A stretch of 64,000 nt of DNA from Adineta ricciae (GCA_905250025.1 CAJNOJ010000015.1:558001-622000), one strand, 5' to 3'. Counted from the stretch's first letter, positions 41,450 to 53,102 are shown. Notes: generated by a model not told the origin, from the sequence alone. Program-made: numbers and translations.

Positions 41450-44400
41450 ATGCGCGAATCAAGAAAAAGCAACAATTTATCGACGCAACTCTTGTTGTCT
41501 GATGTAATTTTTGATAAAACACGGCATTCTCTTCTGTATTTTCGTTCGATTTTTTGCTTCAAAGAAAAAATTCGATGCTCTCCAACAAGTCGTCGATCAA
41601 GAATATCACAAACTCTTTCGTCAAACGCAGAAATCTGCGAAGAAAACAGTTCGGTAAGACTCGTGTGAAACTAATTGCGATCCATTCGTCTTCTCCTCTA
41701 TTAGACATATTCTTCAACACGTTGCTCGATACCCTCCACCACGCTTACTAACAACACCTATTCCAAAAACCATCCAAGAACTCGATGATAATGACGACGA
41801 TTCTTACATTGAAACCAGATCGATTACAATAACCAATGGTGCAAATCTAAAGCCACAAAAATATTCAACTGCTGTTATTGTTCTACCAGCTGTATCAGCA
41901 GTTCGAGAGTTGATTGCTTATGTTCCAACGATGAAAAATCTTGCTATGCGTGGTATTTTAACTGGTATACCATATTTAGGAGATAAATTCGATGATGAAG
42001 ATCAGAAACTAATCAATTCAATATCTGGTGAATCAAAAGGTCAAACGAAGATGCCCGTACGCAGTAAGTGTTGCTGTAGTTTCATTCTTCGTCGAGTTGT
42101 ATTGTTTCCGATTAGAAAACAAATTAGATGGACAATCTCTTGAATTATTATATCACATAATACGATCGAGTCAAACGTGCGAGCTGTATACCAATGAGCA
42201 AATCATCGATGCCATACTTCGTAAGATATGAATTTTGAATGTCGATCATTTGCAATTCGAAAGTTTATCATAGATTATCATCGAGATTCGTCATCAAAAC
42301 CAAAATTACTTGCAATCGCTAGTCAAAATGAATGTTCGACAAACAGTCATCCTCTACACAGTGTAAATATTGATACATCAGATACAATAGATATCGACAT
42401 CGATGATCTATGTATTAAACCATGGTGTTCAAAATTTTGTACACGCTGCTATACGTACAAGTAAGATTTAATTCATACGATGAATCACTACGAATAGTTT
42501 AGTACATGTGGGCTTCCTTATAACAAAAGTTTTTCTTCTAACTAGTTGTTTACTACATAAAGACAACTCATCTTATCTTCCACTGCCTCAAAAATTTTCT
42601 CTCACTATCGATACTCAGTCATCTCCATGCTGCCCTACGTGTTATAAACATCAACGCGAACAAGTTAAACGATCGTTATCACCATCCTATACCAACGATG
42701 AACACAATCCAATCGAAACATGTCTGCCAACAGCGACTGGCAATGTGAGAAAACGTCCTCGAAAGTCGATCCCAGTTCGTCGAATTCTATCGTCGAACCA
42801 ACTGAATCTGTCTCAAAATGAAAATTTTCGTGTTGACCAGTATCATTTACACATGTCAGATATCCAAAAGAAACTTCCATCGCAACAATTATTAACACGT
42901 ATAGAAAATCATATTCTCTATCAACAATCGAGCCTTGTTATGAACAACTGGACACTAACGGATCGAAGCCTATTTCGTTTATTCTACTTTCTATTCGATG
43001 GTGATCTGTGCACGATTAAACAGTTCTTTCATACTAATCGAACCTGTCGGGATCTTTATGAACAATTCATTTCCGATGCGAAATATTTTTCGGAACGAAT
43101 CTCGCTTGTCGACGGACAACCATTTACAATTCGACAAGTATATCGTCGACGAATGGTAGACGGAGCAACACGAGCGTTTCTTTTTCATATAAAAAAGCAT
43201 CTGAGTGAAACCAATTCATCCAGTGCAGTTAAATCAGCCTATATACCCTGTCAACATGATGGTCCATGCGCAATATCAAATAAAAACTGTCAATGTATGA
43301 AGAATGGCACATATTGTGAGAAATATTGTAACTGTTCAATTGATTGTCCACATCGATTTCCGGGTTGTTCGTGTAAAGGTGCTTGTTTATTGAATAACTG
43401 CTTGTGTTGTGCTGAAGGACGAGAATGTGATCCGGACTTATGCCATAAATGTGGTGCATCATCGTTCCCTAATTTAACTCTTGACTATGATTCCATGATA
43501 AAATCGTAAAAGTTGATTTATGAAAATCTACGACAAAAAATCTAATAGGAATTATATTTAGAGAGCCTGAAGTTGTCCAACCGGTTGTAATCGAACGAAA
43601 GTCATTGCCATCTCTTCCACGACAAACGTATCGAACGAAAGTACATGAAAACATACCAATGAGACAACACAGTGTGCGCTCGTGCCGAGTGGTTGAACCA
43701 TCGTATAAAATGAGTCGAACTCAAACCAAACGGTCAAGTATGCGAATATCATTGAACTCTAATTCATCATCGAATACTCCTGGAATTACATGTGCTAATA
43801 TTGGACTGCAAAGAAAACAGTACAAACAAATTCTGATTGCTGAATCTGATGGTAACGAGCTTGAAACGAACGATTGCGTTGAAATTATTTAGTTCTGTTG
43901 AAAATTTCAGTTGCAGGTTACGGTGCTTTCCTTGGCTCACCAGTTGCGTATCCCGGCGATCTAATTGCCGAATATACCGGTGAAATCATTACCGAAGAAG
44001 AAGCAGATAGACGAGGTCGACTCTATGATAAACAGGCTTGTTCATATTTATTTAATCTTGACACTGACCGCTGTGTCGATGCTAGACAATTCGGCAGCAA
44101 AATTCGGTAGGTTCAATCAAATGTGCTCAAAGTCTAACAATGCAATTTTTTCTTTGCTCAAGGTTTGCTAATCATTCATCCACGCCAAATTGTGTTCCCA
44201 AAATCAAATTAGTCAACGGTACTGCTCATCTTCATCCCATTTCTTTCTCGCATGTTTCTGCTTTTCCAGGAGATTATCGCATAGGCATCTATGCTAAACA
44301 GACCATATTTCAAGGTGATGAACTATTTTTTGAATACATGTACGATGCACATCATCGTCAACAGTTTGTTAATAATGAACGCGTCGACGATTCAGTGCAA

Positions 44401-44466
44401 GATAGATTAACTATTCTGAAACGTTACGATGATAATTTTATGCTTGTTCGACCATCGTACGATTAA
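41450..44466 (+). CDS. EZH: EZH / Enhancer-of-zeste histone H3K27 methyltransferase (PRC2 catalytic subunit)
   Basis: Ten exons close in phase: 41450-41503, 41565-41653, 41705-42063, 42116-42220, 42274-42460, 42546-43505, 43562-43851, 43911-44106, 44163-44218 and 44270-44466, giving 830 residues. The N-terminal region matches EZH (EYHKLFRQTQK, IPYLGDKFDDEDQ, FCTRCYTYNCLLH). The CXC domain starts CQHDGPCAISNKNCQC and ends ECDPDLCHKCG. After an insert of about 95 residues comes CANIGLQRKQYKQILIAESD. The SET domain has AEYTGEII, DARQFG and FANHSSTPNC, and ends GDELFFEYMY. Counterparts of human EZH2 Tyr641, Ala677, Asn688-His689 and Tyr726 are kept, so it should be active. AATAAA lies at 44584. 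It acts in the nucleus with EED and SUZ12. Confidence 0.93.
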
Positions 44467-45505
44467 CTTTCGTTTTTGTCTTATACTGCGAAAGAATGAC
44501 AAGTAAAGCTCTGTTTTTCATTGTTATTAAACTATTTATTGAAGAAAATCTAGTGTATATATTTTCTTATGTTGATCAAACGAAATAAATATGATATCTA
44601 TTAACCAGTAACATCAGTGTATGTAAACCAGGAAGTTTGAACTCACTCACATTGAATCATAGACAAGATTTGCTGCTCCAACTTGTTGGCTTTAATTGTT
44701 TCTACGGGTACATTCTACTCTTGATCACAGACAAGCCATTTCCTTGAATGAGAGGTCGACTTTACATAAAACGTATGTGATACATTATTCCCGAACAAAT
44801 GCTTGACTTAATTGGCAAACGACTTCTTTTCTATGTCGCAAACTAGCGAAAATATCCTAATGAGATATGAGTAATAAAGACACGAACAATAATGCCATCC
44901 TATTTCTCTTCTGTTGGCAGATGTCAGAGTGTATGGGCATATCTTGATTTATTCATCCCATCGAAATTTAATAGACGTTTTCTCGTTTGATCTCGTATAG
45001 AGTTATGATGACAATTTTTGATGAGATTCGGTCCGGATGCTCATTACAGTAATTAATCAGTATCTTTTCAAACTATTGTTAGTAAACTATCACGATCTTG
45101 AGGTCTTTGTTGTGATTGACGTACGTCATTAGAGAGTGAGTCTTCTCGGATAGTCGAACTTAGAAAGCGAAGGCGAGTCCCTTCCTGAACATTTTCTTTT
45201 GATTACAAAGTAATGGAGTAACTCAAGAAAAAGGAATTTCTAGCAGAAGATCAATCCTATTCATTTATCCTTACTGAACATTGAAGTTAACGGATACAGC
45301 TTCAAATAGATTAGTATCGAGAAATAGCATTCCTTAAAAAGACTATTCGGATTTTTATTAGACACAGCATCCTTTGCCGAAAGAAACAGCTCGACTGTCG
45401 AACTATCATTCTCTACACAATCGTAACCATAAAAAGCTCTCTCGTAAGTCAAGTGTGTCTGAATGTCTTTGTTTATTTTAGCAGATCACGCACTAGACAA
45501 AAACG
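44467..45505. other. Intergenic
   Basis: About 1 kb. It starts with the EZH 3' UTR (AATAAA at 44584-44589) and leads to the promoter of the membrane phosphatase-like gene. AT-rich; the only frame (45261-45452, minus) has no recognisable content. Confidence 0.5.
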
Positions 45506-46633
45506 ATGTTACTTATTCGATCTCCAAGTATAATTTTTGCATTTATATTTTCACTTTTTTCCTTAACATTGACCATGTTAACATTTAACATTGGCTATCA
45601 ACATCCGAAACAACATATTCAATTTCTCATCATCTTGCCACCAATAAATAGTATCTTTCTATTTCTGTTTTCATTAACATGGATCGAACGGCGTTTTCGT
45701 CTCTCATACATACCTTTGATATGTTTGTTTATACTCCTATCCTCATCATTAACATTGACAATTATTTCAAGTTTATTTTTAACATCATCAATAGTTCTAT
45801 ACTTCAACCTGATTTTCCACTGCTTTTCTACGTTGATCTATCTTATCTTATTGATACTTCTGATTACTTCGTATGTCTACGGTCGGCTCGATGCCCATGA
45901 TCAATCGTTGAGAACTTCAAAATCATCTCAATTCGATAAATTCATACTTAAATCGAATGAACATGAACTGGTTTTATACATGTCACACTTTCCATGCGGT
46001 CGTCAATCTCATGATATTCAAACTATGCTCGATGATCTAAATCGACTTCATATCAACATCATTCTAACCTTAAATGAAACAAAAGAAGTCTCATTCATCA
46101 ATCTCAGTAGCACTCACAACCATATGGATGTTCATTCAACACGTACCCAACGAACAAGTATGGAACATATCATTTATCCCATTCGGAAGAGCTTCATTCC
46201 AAAATCGATCAGTGATTATATTCAATTTTTATATAGTATCGTAAATAATGTCAAACAACATGAACGACAATGTTTACTTGTGCATTGTATGAATGGTTTG
46301 GGAAGAACTGGGATGACAATTGTCTGCTTGGAACTTGTCTATGAATATATGATGAATGAAAATCAACACAAAAAAGAGCAGAAATTCGTCGAACGAATCT
46401 GTCATTATCCATTTTTATTGCAGAATTTTTGTCGAGTATGTCAAGCAATAACAAACGTGCGACGAATTCGGCCGAAAAGTATACATAATCCAATACAAAT
46501 TTTGTTTGTGCACGAGTTCTATGCACGTTTAAAATCACTATCTTATATGCAACAAATCAAAGAAGTGATCCATCTTAATGACAAGGTCCATTTCAGCAAT
46601 TTCGAAGAACTGCATTTACCCATAGACACGTAA
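45506..46633 (+). CDS. Four-TM protein with C-terminal dual-specificity-phosphatase-like domain
   Basis: Intronless, 375 residues. The first about 130 residues hold four hydrophobic helices (IIFAFIFSLFSLTLTMLTF; FLIILPPINSIFLFLFSL; YIPLICLFILLSSSLTLTI; LIFHCFSTLIYLILLILLI). A DSP/PTP-like domain follows: LDDLNRLHINIILTLNETKE, then YPIRKSFIPKSISDYIQFL at the acid-loop position, then the P-loop CLLVHCMNGLGRTGMTIVCL. Here CMNGLGR is a proper CX5R with GR-TG. It resembles CDKN3/atypical DSPs. The usual Asp of the acid loop (PIxDxxxP type) is not visible; Arg-Lys-Ser sits there. A membrane-tethered phosphatase or pseudophosphatase is inferred. I know no standard family with this architecture. Confidence 0.8.
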   Translation: MLLIRSPSIIFAFIFSLFSLTLTMLTFNIGYQHPKQHIQFLIILPPINSIFLFLFSLTWIERRFRLSYIPLICLFILLSSSLTLTIISSLFLTSSIVLYFNLIFHCFSTLIYLILLILLITSYVYGRLDAHDQSLRTSKSSQFDKFILKSNEHELVLYMSHFPCGRQSHDIQTMLDDLNRLHINIILTLNETKEVSFINLSSTHNHMDVHSTRTQRTSMEHIIYPIRKSFIPKSISDYIQFLYSIVNNVKQHERQCLLVHCMNGLGRTGMTIVCLELVYEYMMNENQHKKEQKFVERICHYPFLLQNFCRVCQAITNVRRIRPKSIHNPIQILFVHEFYARLKSLSYMQQIKEVIHLNDKVHFSNFEELHLPIDT

Positions 46634-46689
46634 TAAAAACATTTTTTATCTCAATTGAAAAGATAGGTGTGAAACAAGTCAAATAAAAT

Positions 46690-46714
46690 CAAATCTCTCT
46701 CTCGCGCGCGCGCG
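46690..46714. repeat. (CT)n-(CG)n compound microsatellite
   Basis: CT repeats followed directly by about seven CG units, unusual in this AT-rich, CG-poor setting. It lies just after the phosphatase-like gene stop. Confidence 0.75.
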
Positions 46715-47977
46715 CAATATCTTGATACATTCTCTTCATGTTGTTTTTATTAGCCGTTGTTTTGCTTCATTCAAACATCAAACAACATTATATGAATATA
46801 AGATTGTGTAAACGATTGTTACGTATGTATAGACATATCTATACTTGAAGCTAATCTTACTTTCAAATATCGGAAGAAATGTTCATTTAATTAAAACAGG
46901 AAACAGCAGGAAGAAATACTGCGAGGAAACAATTCATCTTACGGTTTAAACAAACACATCGTTGATTTGATCTACTTTACTGCTGCGTGACAGAATGGCA
47001 GAGAAAGGAGCGAAAGCTGAACGTTTCCTTCACAGCACGATGTCATGCATGGTGCGAAAAGGAAGAAAAGGATAGACGATGAAACATCTATGATGCATAG
47101 CGATGAGAAAATATTCATCCATTTACAAATAGTTCATTTTTTCGCTTTATTGACAGCATCATTTGTCCAACAAACAGAGCAGAGATATTCAGCAAGTGTA
47201 TATACACATTAAGATGCGATGCTGCTGTTCCTTCTTCTTCACACACTTGAATAAGCTTTTCTTTCTTCTCTAAGTGCGCATCGTATATCCTCTCCTGTGT
47301 ATTGTTATGCTTTGGAAACTCGAGATGATGATAGATAGAAAGGACAACAAAACAGACAGTTGTGAAACAACACATCCATCTGCGAGCTACTGTATTGTGT
47401 GTATACGAGGCTATTTATGGTCGACAGACTACTATCAACATACAATTTCAATCATATAAAGAAGAAGTTTCCGTTTGTTTGATGCACCCGAGTGATACTT
47501 GACAAGTTTAAATTACAAACAACTTAACGCATCAATGAAGGTAACATTCTATCCAAAAAAGAGAACTCGACAAAAGCTTGATCAAACACATTGACATGCA
47601 ATCTACAATCGCGCTCTGATGTTTCCTATTCGAAAATTTCGATTCAATTTAGAAATATGTGCGTTGACATATTTGTGGAGAGATTAGATCACACTTGGAC
47701 GACAATCTTCGTCTCTTTCGTTCAGTTTCGATGGCTGACTCGCATCAAATACGAATATCATTAGTTTTTCTCATTCATCGATCATTATTATGTAAAAAAA
47801 AGTCATTTCGGTTTCCACTTCATTGACATGACATGCTATTCAAGGAATAAAACAAAACGAATGAGATTCGTCAATCATATAATCTAATGATGCATTTCAA
47901 GGCATTTATTTTTGTTTCTTAAATAAAGAAAATTTCAAATCATCAAACACAGCAATGTATGTGAAATATAACAACGA

Positions 47978-47999
47978 AAGAGAGAGAGAGAGAGAGAGA
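47978..47999. repeat. (GA)n microsatellite
   Basis: About eleven GA units followed by A and TA runs in noncoding DNA. Confidence 0.8.
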
Positions 48000-48273
48000 A
48001 AAATATATATATAAAAGAAGAAAACGTTCATTTATCTCACACACACATACACATACAATGCGCATTTTGATCTCCGGTTAGTTGTGCACGGATATTGTTG
48101 CCGTGAAAAAAAGCAAACAAAAAATAATAATAATAATTAATAACAATGAACAAATCGCGTGTGAACTATACATACAACAGACGTAACATATATATATATA
48201 TATAAATAGAAAAATAAAGTCAAGACATGTAGAAAGTGACCAGAACTGTTGGAAAGTTCTTCTTGTTCCAGTC

Positions 48274-48485
48274 TTATTTGTTTAGTAAAAACGATGGAAG
48301 AAAGAGATAATCATCCGAATTCAAGATGGGTGAATCCATTGGTGAAATTGAACGAGATGATGATACTGAAGAACGAATATCACTACCAATTGAGGATGAT
48401 GGAGAAATCGAAGATGTAAGTGAACTACATGGTGAATTTTCAGGATATTCATCATGTAAGAAATGACATCGGGGACCATATGGAC
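48274..48485 (-). pseudogene. Last exon of a TIS11/ZFP36 (tristetraprolin) CCCH zinc-finger gene, upstream exons missing
   Basis: The exon begins after a good acceptor (TTTCATTTTCTTAG) in phase so that a preceding T plus GT makes Cys. This gives C-PYGPR-C-HFL-H, the C-x5-C-x3-H end of the second TIS11 zinc finger. A Ser-rich tail follows (SSLTSSISPSSSIGSDIRSS) with a C-terminal SDDYLFLPSFLLNK, stop at 48274. The tail resembles the CNOT1-recruiting end of the family. The first finger, the linker and the start of finger two should lie upstream on the minus strand, but I cannot find them. The base N at 48538 and inverted repeat 2 begin 53 bp away. Truncation by misassembly or rearrangement is more likely than a real short gene. 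Confidence 0.7.
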
Positions 48486-49211
48486 CTAAGAAAATGAAAG
48501 ATAAACCTTTCACGGAAATACGTGCTTCGTTTAAAATNCTCTCGTAGAGAATGAATAGTTCGGCTGGATTCGCATTCACCGATGTAACAACCGAGTAAGT
48601 TTGACGCGTCGACTGCAGAGAACTGTCCTTTCACATGGATCGATTCTTGCTGCGTTCGATGATTGAAAGCGTGAATTGCAGTTCTAATTGGATGTCGAGA
48701 AAGATCTCCTGCAATGCAATTGACACAGCAGGTTCGCTGATGTATTTCGTTAAAGATGCGTTAAAATTTTTCGTCGTCTTATTTTCGTTTCTTGATGATT
48801 ATGTCACGCATGCAAATTCAATTGTCTTGTCATCAAAATTTGAAAAATCAAAAGTCAACACAAACGACGATAGAAATTCTCCTCTTCCTTTTCCGAACGC
48901 ATCTGCATGTTTGTTGACATAGAGATGAACATCATTGCCTTAAAGCAAGTTCAAATATGCAGGTGGATAGTCTTCTAAAGATCATTTTATCATTAAGATG
49001 GTGTAATTATTGACCATCTGTATTGATGAGCATGTGTGTGTTTGCTATCGGTATGGTAAAGAATGAAGAAATAAGCTCATCTAATCATATTTAGATTTTT
49101 TATTACATGTTTAGACAATAAAATGTGTCGATATCCAGGTGTGATTTTCACATGAACATCTGTGATGCAAAAATATTGACCAAAAGAAACAAATTTCAAA
49201 GTTCTTCTTTT
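48486..49211. other. Disrupted region inside inverted repeat 2
   Basis: Holds the N at 48538, the left arm of repeat 2 and the first part of its spacer. On the minus strand, about 48715-48540 reads as a coding-like stretch (GDLSRHPIRTAIHAFNHRTQQES, then IHVKGQFSAVDASNLLGCYIGE) that runs into the N. I do not recognise the protein. The spacer is otherwise AT-rich. Confidence 0.5.
48539..48646 (+). repeat. Inverted repeat 2, left arm, next to an N
   Basis: About 108 bp, matching the reverse complement of 49410-49518 with only a handful of substitutions. The N at 48538 flanks its outer end. The arm's minus strand is open and reads VKGQFSAVDASNLLGCYIGE. Confidence 0.85.
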
Positions 49212-49620
49212 CTATGGCGACGGTGAACATTTACCTGGAATAGGGAGAAGGAATAGAGATACTTTCATTACGAACACTTACGAGTTAATGTCGTCACTAG
49301 AATTGGTACAAGAATGACCGCAACTATACTAAATAGAACTGCAATTGCTGCCATAGCAAACAAGAAACGATGATGCTTATCATGCTTTTTTCGTCGTTTG
49401 ACTTCGCTAGAATCGATACATGTGAAAGGAAAGTTCTCTGCAGTCGACGCGTCAAACTTACTCGGTTGTTACATCGGTGAATGCGAATGCAGCCGAACTA
49501 TTCATTCTCTAGGAGAGTATTTCAATCGTAAGTGCAAACCGAATTGTCACAGTATAACTTACAGAAACCGGGGAAAGCGGCAATGGCGTAGTCATTGATA
49601 GAGTAGATGCTTGCCGAGAG
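49212..49620 (-). CDS. Possible 3' exons of a small TM protein (tentative, partial)
   Basis: Three minus-strand exons can be joined in phase: about 49620-49555 (RYSRQASTLSMTTPLPLSPVS), about 49436-49282, and 49234-49212 (RKCSPSP, stop). The middle one reads NFPFTCIDSSEVKRRKKHDKHH, then TM helix RFLFAMAAIAVLFSIVAVILVPILV, then TTLT. A signal-anchor or C-terminally anchored membrane protein is suggested. The intron between the first two pieces is made of the right arm of inverted repeat 2, and no start exon is visible. It may be a broken gene. No family recognised. Confidence 0.35.
49410..49518 (-). repeat. Inverted repeat 2, right arm
   Basis: Reverse-complement partner of 48539-48646. The plus strand reads ESIHVKGKFSAVDASNLLGC, with substitutions against the left arm (K/Q, C/S, G/R). 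The spacer between arms is about 760 bp. Confidence 0.85.
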
Positions 49621-50832
49621 TATCTTCTGTAAGAAATGAACACTTATTCTTGAAAACGCTATAGTATATGAATAATATGTGGTATATTAAACAGCTGTTG
49701 TGAAAGCTATGCTGCGTAAAATGATATTTCAGAATTTCTATGAGAATATATTTGGAAAGTCACATGAAATATCATAATAGAACACTTCTTGTTAATTATT
49801 ATAGAAGTATTCTCTAGATAAATAATGTTTTTCATAGATGTACTTATTTTCAAATCATACTTCTAAGAAATGTATTAATATATTTCAATTTCGAATGGAA
49901 TTTTTTTGTAACTAGATCAAGTAATTCGGGTATATTCCAACATGTGCATATATGTATATCGTTTATGATCGTGTTATACATAGGAGCAGTTTGACTTTTT
50001 ACTTGAAGACACCATACAATACATATTTGAGTAGCTTTTTAATAATTTTTACATTTTGAATATTTTACTTTGAGAACGTCAGAATGCAGCATTTTCATAA
50101 GATAGACGAGAATAAATTGGATTTTGTATATGACATTCAATGACCGAGTTGAGTCTATACACGTTAGCACTCTTATTGAAATTTCAATATCAGCGAGCTG
50201 CGCGGAATTAGCCTAATAGAAGCCTCCTATTTTTTCAAAAGTTTTTGCAGACTTTTTATTACTTTTTCACCGTAAAATTTGAGGACACAGTGGATTTTGA
50301 GACAAAGAAGCAGTAATAACTCCCCAAAAAGCTTATGATCACATATTAATCGTCCAAAAACTTAGGTAACAGAAGTTTTCAAAAAACGATGGGACATATT
50401 AGAAGCCACCCTTGAAAAATTTTTTTACGCTTGCCAAATTAGAAGTTCCCTGGGGCTTCTATTACGGGGAAGTATTTGGATGTTTCTTTTTCATGGTCCA
50501 CGATATATTTGTCTACAATGGCATAGGTATTTCAACAAACAGTCGGTTTTGTTGAGTATAAATTACTTTGTTTCCTTCAGGATATGAAATAAATGTGAGA
50601 GATTTACATTACTATTCACGGCCTCGTTTCTCTCAGAATGCTTTGTTAGGGCTGGCAATAGTTGAAATCAAGTGGAAACACATGGTTTTTATTGAGAAAG
50701 AAAACCAAAACTAGCAAAAGAAAGAGAAAGAACTTAAATTAACCCTAAGTGAATCACAAATTTCGTTGTATGCCATTTTCCATTATACTAAATGATCTAC
50801 AACGAAGTAAGAGAATTTATTATTGATATTCG
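49621..50832. other. AT-rich intergenic with a small inverted repeat
   Basis: About 1.2 kb without coding signal. Related words such as ATTAGAAG recur between 50205 and 50465. A perfect 11-bp inverted repeat (TAATAGAAGCC at 50214, its complement at 50454) brackets a 250-bp segment, perhaps a degenerate MITE-like element. Confidence 0.4.
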
Positions 50833-53102
50833 TCATAGAAGCAAGTCGCTTCTCTCATTACCTCGGTTAGGTAAGACAATAGGATCGACATCTTTGTAGA
50901 GCACCGTATGTATTTGTGATCCAAAAGAATATTTAATGAACAGAGACTTTTCTTCACCGATACATGGATCGTAGAAACCGGTTAGATTCGATTTCGATAC
51001 GGTCGTTCCGATTCTAAGGTTAGAATCTTTTACAAGAGCTTGTAGTGGAACAGTCACATCAATGATTTTTATCGAGTTTTCTTGTGTCGTCGATGATGAT
51101 GACGATAGTTGACCGTAGCGTCCTTCCAAGATGATTAGGCCTTGTGAGCCTTCTTTATCTTTGATTTGTTCTACTAATGATCGTAAAACTTCCTGCGCAT
51201 TCATTGCTTCTCGTCGTCGCTCGGTTTGTTTTTCTCTTGCTTCATCTTCACGTTTTTTCTGTTCTCTAAAAGCGAACCAAGTATTCAGGAAGGTATTCAA
51301 TGAAAATCTCTCTACCGTTCTTGTTCCGATCGAGTAAATGGTCGAATAATAAGACGGTCAAGTATGAAATAAGCTAACACTGGTGCCGCTGTTGCATAAA
51401 ATACTGCGCTTGGAATAATATCAGTAGAGAGCTGAAGTGGAAAAGTGAACGCTTGACTGCCACGCATGAATCTAAATAATACGATTGTCTCCTGATGAGA
51501 AAGACTCAACATTTTCAACCGGATAAGTCATACTTTAATCTCAGTAACACTCCCATTCGGGAGCTGATAGCAACAGTTGCCGAACCATGAGTGTATTTCG
51601 TCAATTGACGATCAATTCCATATTCTATCCATGGTCCAAAAACGAATAGTCTACGAAGATGCTTAGTTATTGAGAGACAATGTAGCTATGGACCACTCCT
51701 ACTTGAGACTACACCGCAAATTACAAACATTAGGCACTCGGTATACACTATCAATAGCACCAAAAGTGTTCACAAGTCCGAGCTAGAACGAAGTATGCTC
51801 GAATACATAGTTCATTTCTTTATCTGTGAATTACTTGAACAGCACCGGAAACTGCAAGCTTTTGATTATCATAATGGAGACCGCCTTTCATAAACGAATC
51901 GGCGCCTGTTTTCCATTCGAGACTGCTTGTTAAATGATGGCTCAATTGGTACGTGATGGAAAATACAAATCCGGGCGTTATTATAGCAGAACCGCCATCA
52001 GCCAGACCGATTGTAGCAGCCACACTTGCGTGACTAAACTGACCAAAAGATTAGTCACATGAAAACTAACGAAATCAATTAAAATTATTTCTACCTACAG
52101 TTTTTGTGTTAAACGACGAAAATACCGAAAAGCAGCCAGGTTATTGTGGCCAAAATTTAAATCAATCTAAAATGTTCAGTGCGTATCGAAAGCGATAAAT
52201 AAACTAATTCTTTTATCAAGCATACTCGGAACCAAGATAGATCAGCAAGTACACGTCGAAATGATGTTGTAAATGATCCTGTACCACGTCCGTTTCGTGT
52301 AGATACTACAGCAGTGATATTTGCTGTATCTTGACTGGTTAATGGTATATCAATTCCTTGTGCAACGGTAAACTCTGTCATTTCAATAACAGGTGAAAAT
52401 TCACTACCAAAAAACGAATCCATAGTTACTCGACGTAGTCGCCTTCATCTGGAAACTTACCTATCTTCATCAGATGAATTCATTTGATCGAAAACATCCG
52501 TTAAGTTTACTGTCATATGTACAGAACCCTAAATATGAAATGAATCATACATCAAAACATTGCATCATACTAACATTGGGATTAGTTATTTGATTGAACC
52601 GTCGTTCTTCACGTTCCTTGGCTAATCGTTCGTATTCTTCAAGAATCTCACGAGCTGTTTTTGTTCGACTGACCACCTAATCATCGGAAAGATGATGACA
52701 GGTGATATCCAAACTGTTATATTTTACCTCCCAGCCTTCAGCTTTCAAGCCTTTCATCCCAACAACATCGTAGATGGCTCGTTTCTGTGGATCATTCAGA
52801 ACATCATATGCTTTCTTTACTTGAATGAAAAGATCCATCGCTAATTGCTTGTTTCGGGGATCGGTGTGTTTGTCCGGATGATACAGAAGTGTCAATCGAC
52901 GATAAGCCTGTTGAATTGTTGTCACATCAGCCTAAAACAAGTGGATTCTTTTAAGAATGTAAGTTCATCGACAAAATCAACATACATCTTTACTGATATG
53001 CAATACAGCATATAAATCACGTCCACTATCGAGCGAATGCAACTCATCCGAAAAGAAGTCAGATGAATTTTCTTCATAGTTTTCATCGTCACCCGATGCC
53101 AT
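50833..53102 (-). CDS. DNAJC11: DNAJC11 homologue (J-domain, mitochondrial cristae/MICOS-associated)
   Basis: Start [20 protein letters not shown] at 53102, then an N-terminal J domain: [32 protein letters not shown] with the HPD motif, and [21 protein letters not shown]. The family-specific block follows ([47 protein letters not shown]). The middle is beta-rich, as in DNAJC11's membrane-associated barrel-like region ([30 protein letters not shown]). A predicted hydrophobic segment ([25 protein letters not shown]) precedes a charged coil and the C-terminal DUF3395 domain ending at 50833. DNAJC11 sits at the mitochondrial outer membrane and supports cristae. About nine exons with introns of 50-70 bp. 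Domain order matches the human protein. Confidence 0.9.

Larger units (their letters stand above)
46634..48273. other. Intergenic with microsatellites
   Basis: About 1.6 kb. A CT run passing into CG repeats lies at about 46690-46714, (GA)n at about 47978-47999 and an (AT)n run near 48190-48203. The frames at 47115-47459 have no recognisable content. The distal part is probably the 3' UTR of the TIS11-like exon. Confidence 0.5.

Noticed and set aside
48635..48922. 95-codon plus-strand ORF between the repeat-2 arms
   Set aside because: The coding-like signal in this stretch is on the opposite strand; the plus frame has no recognisable content.
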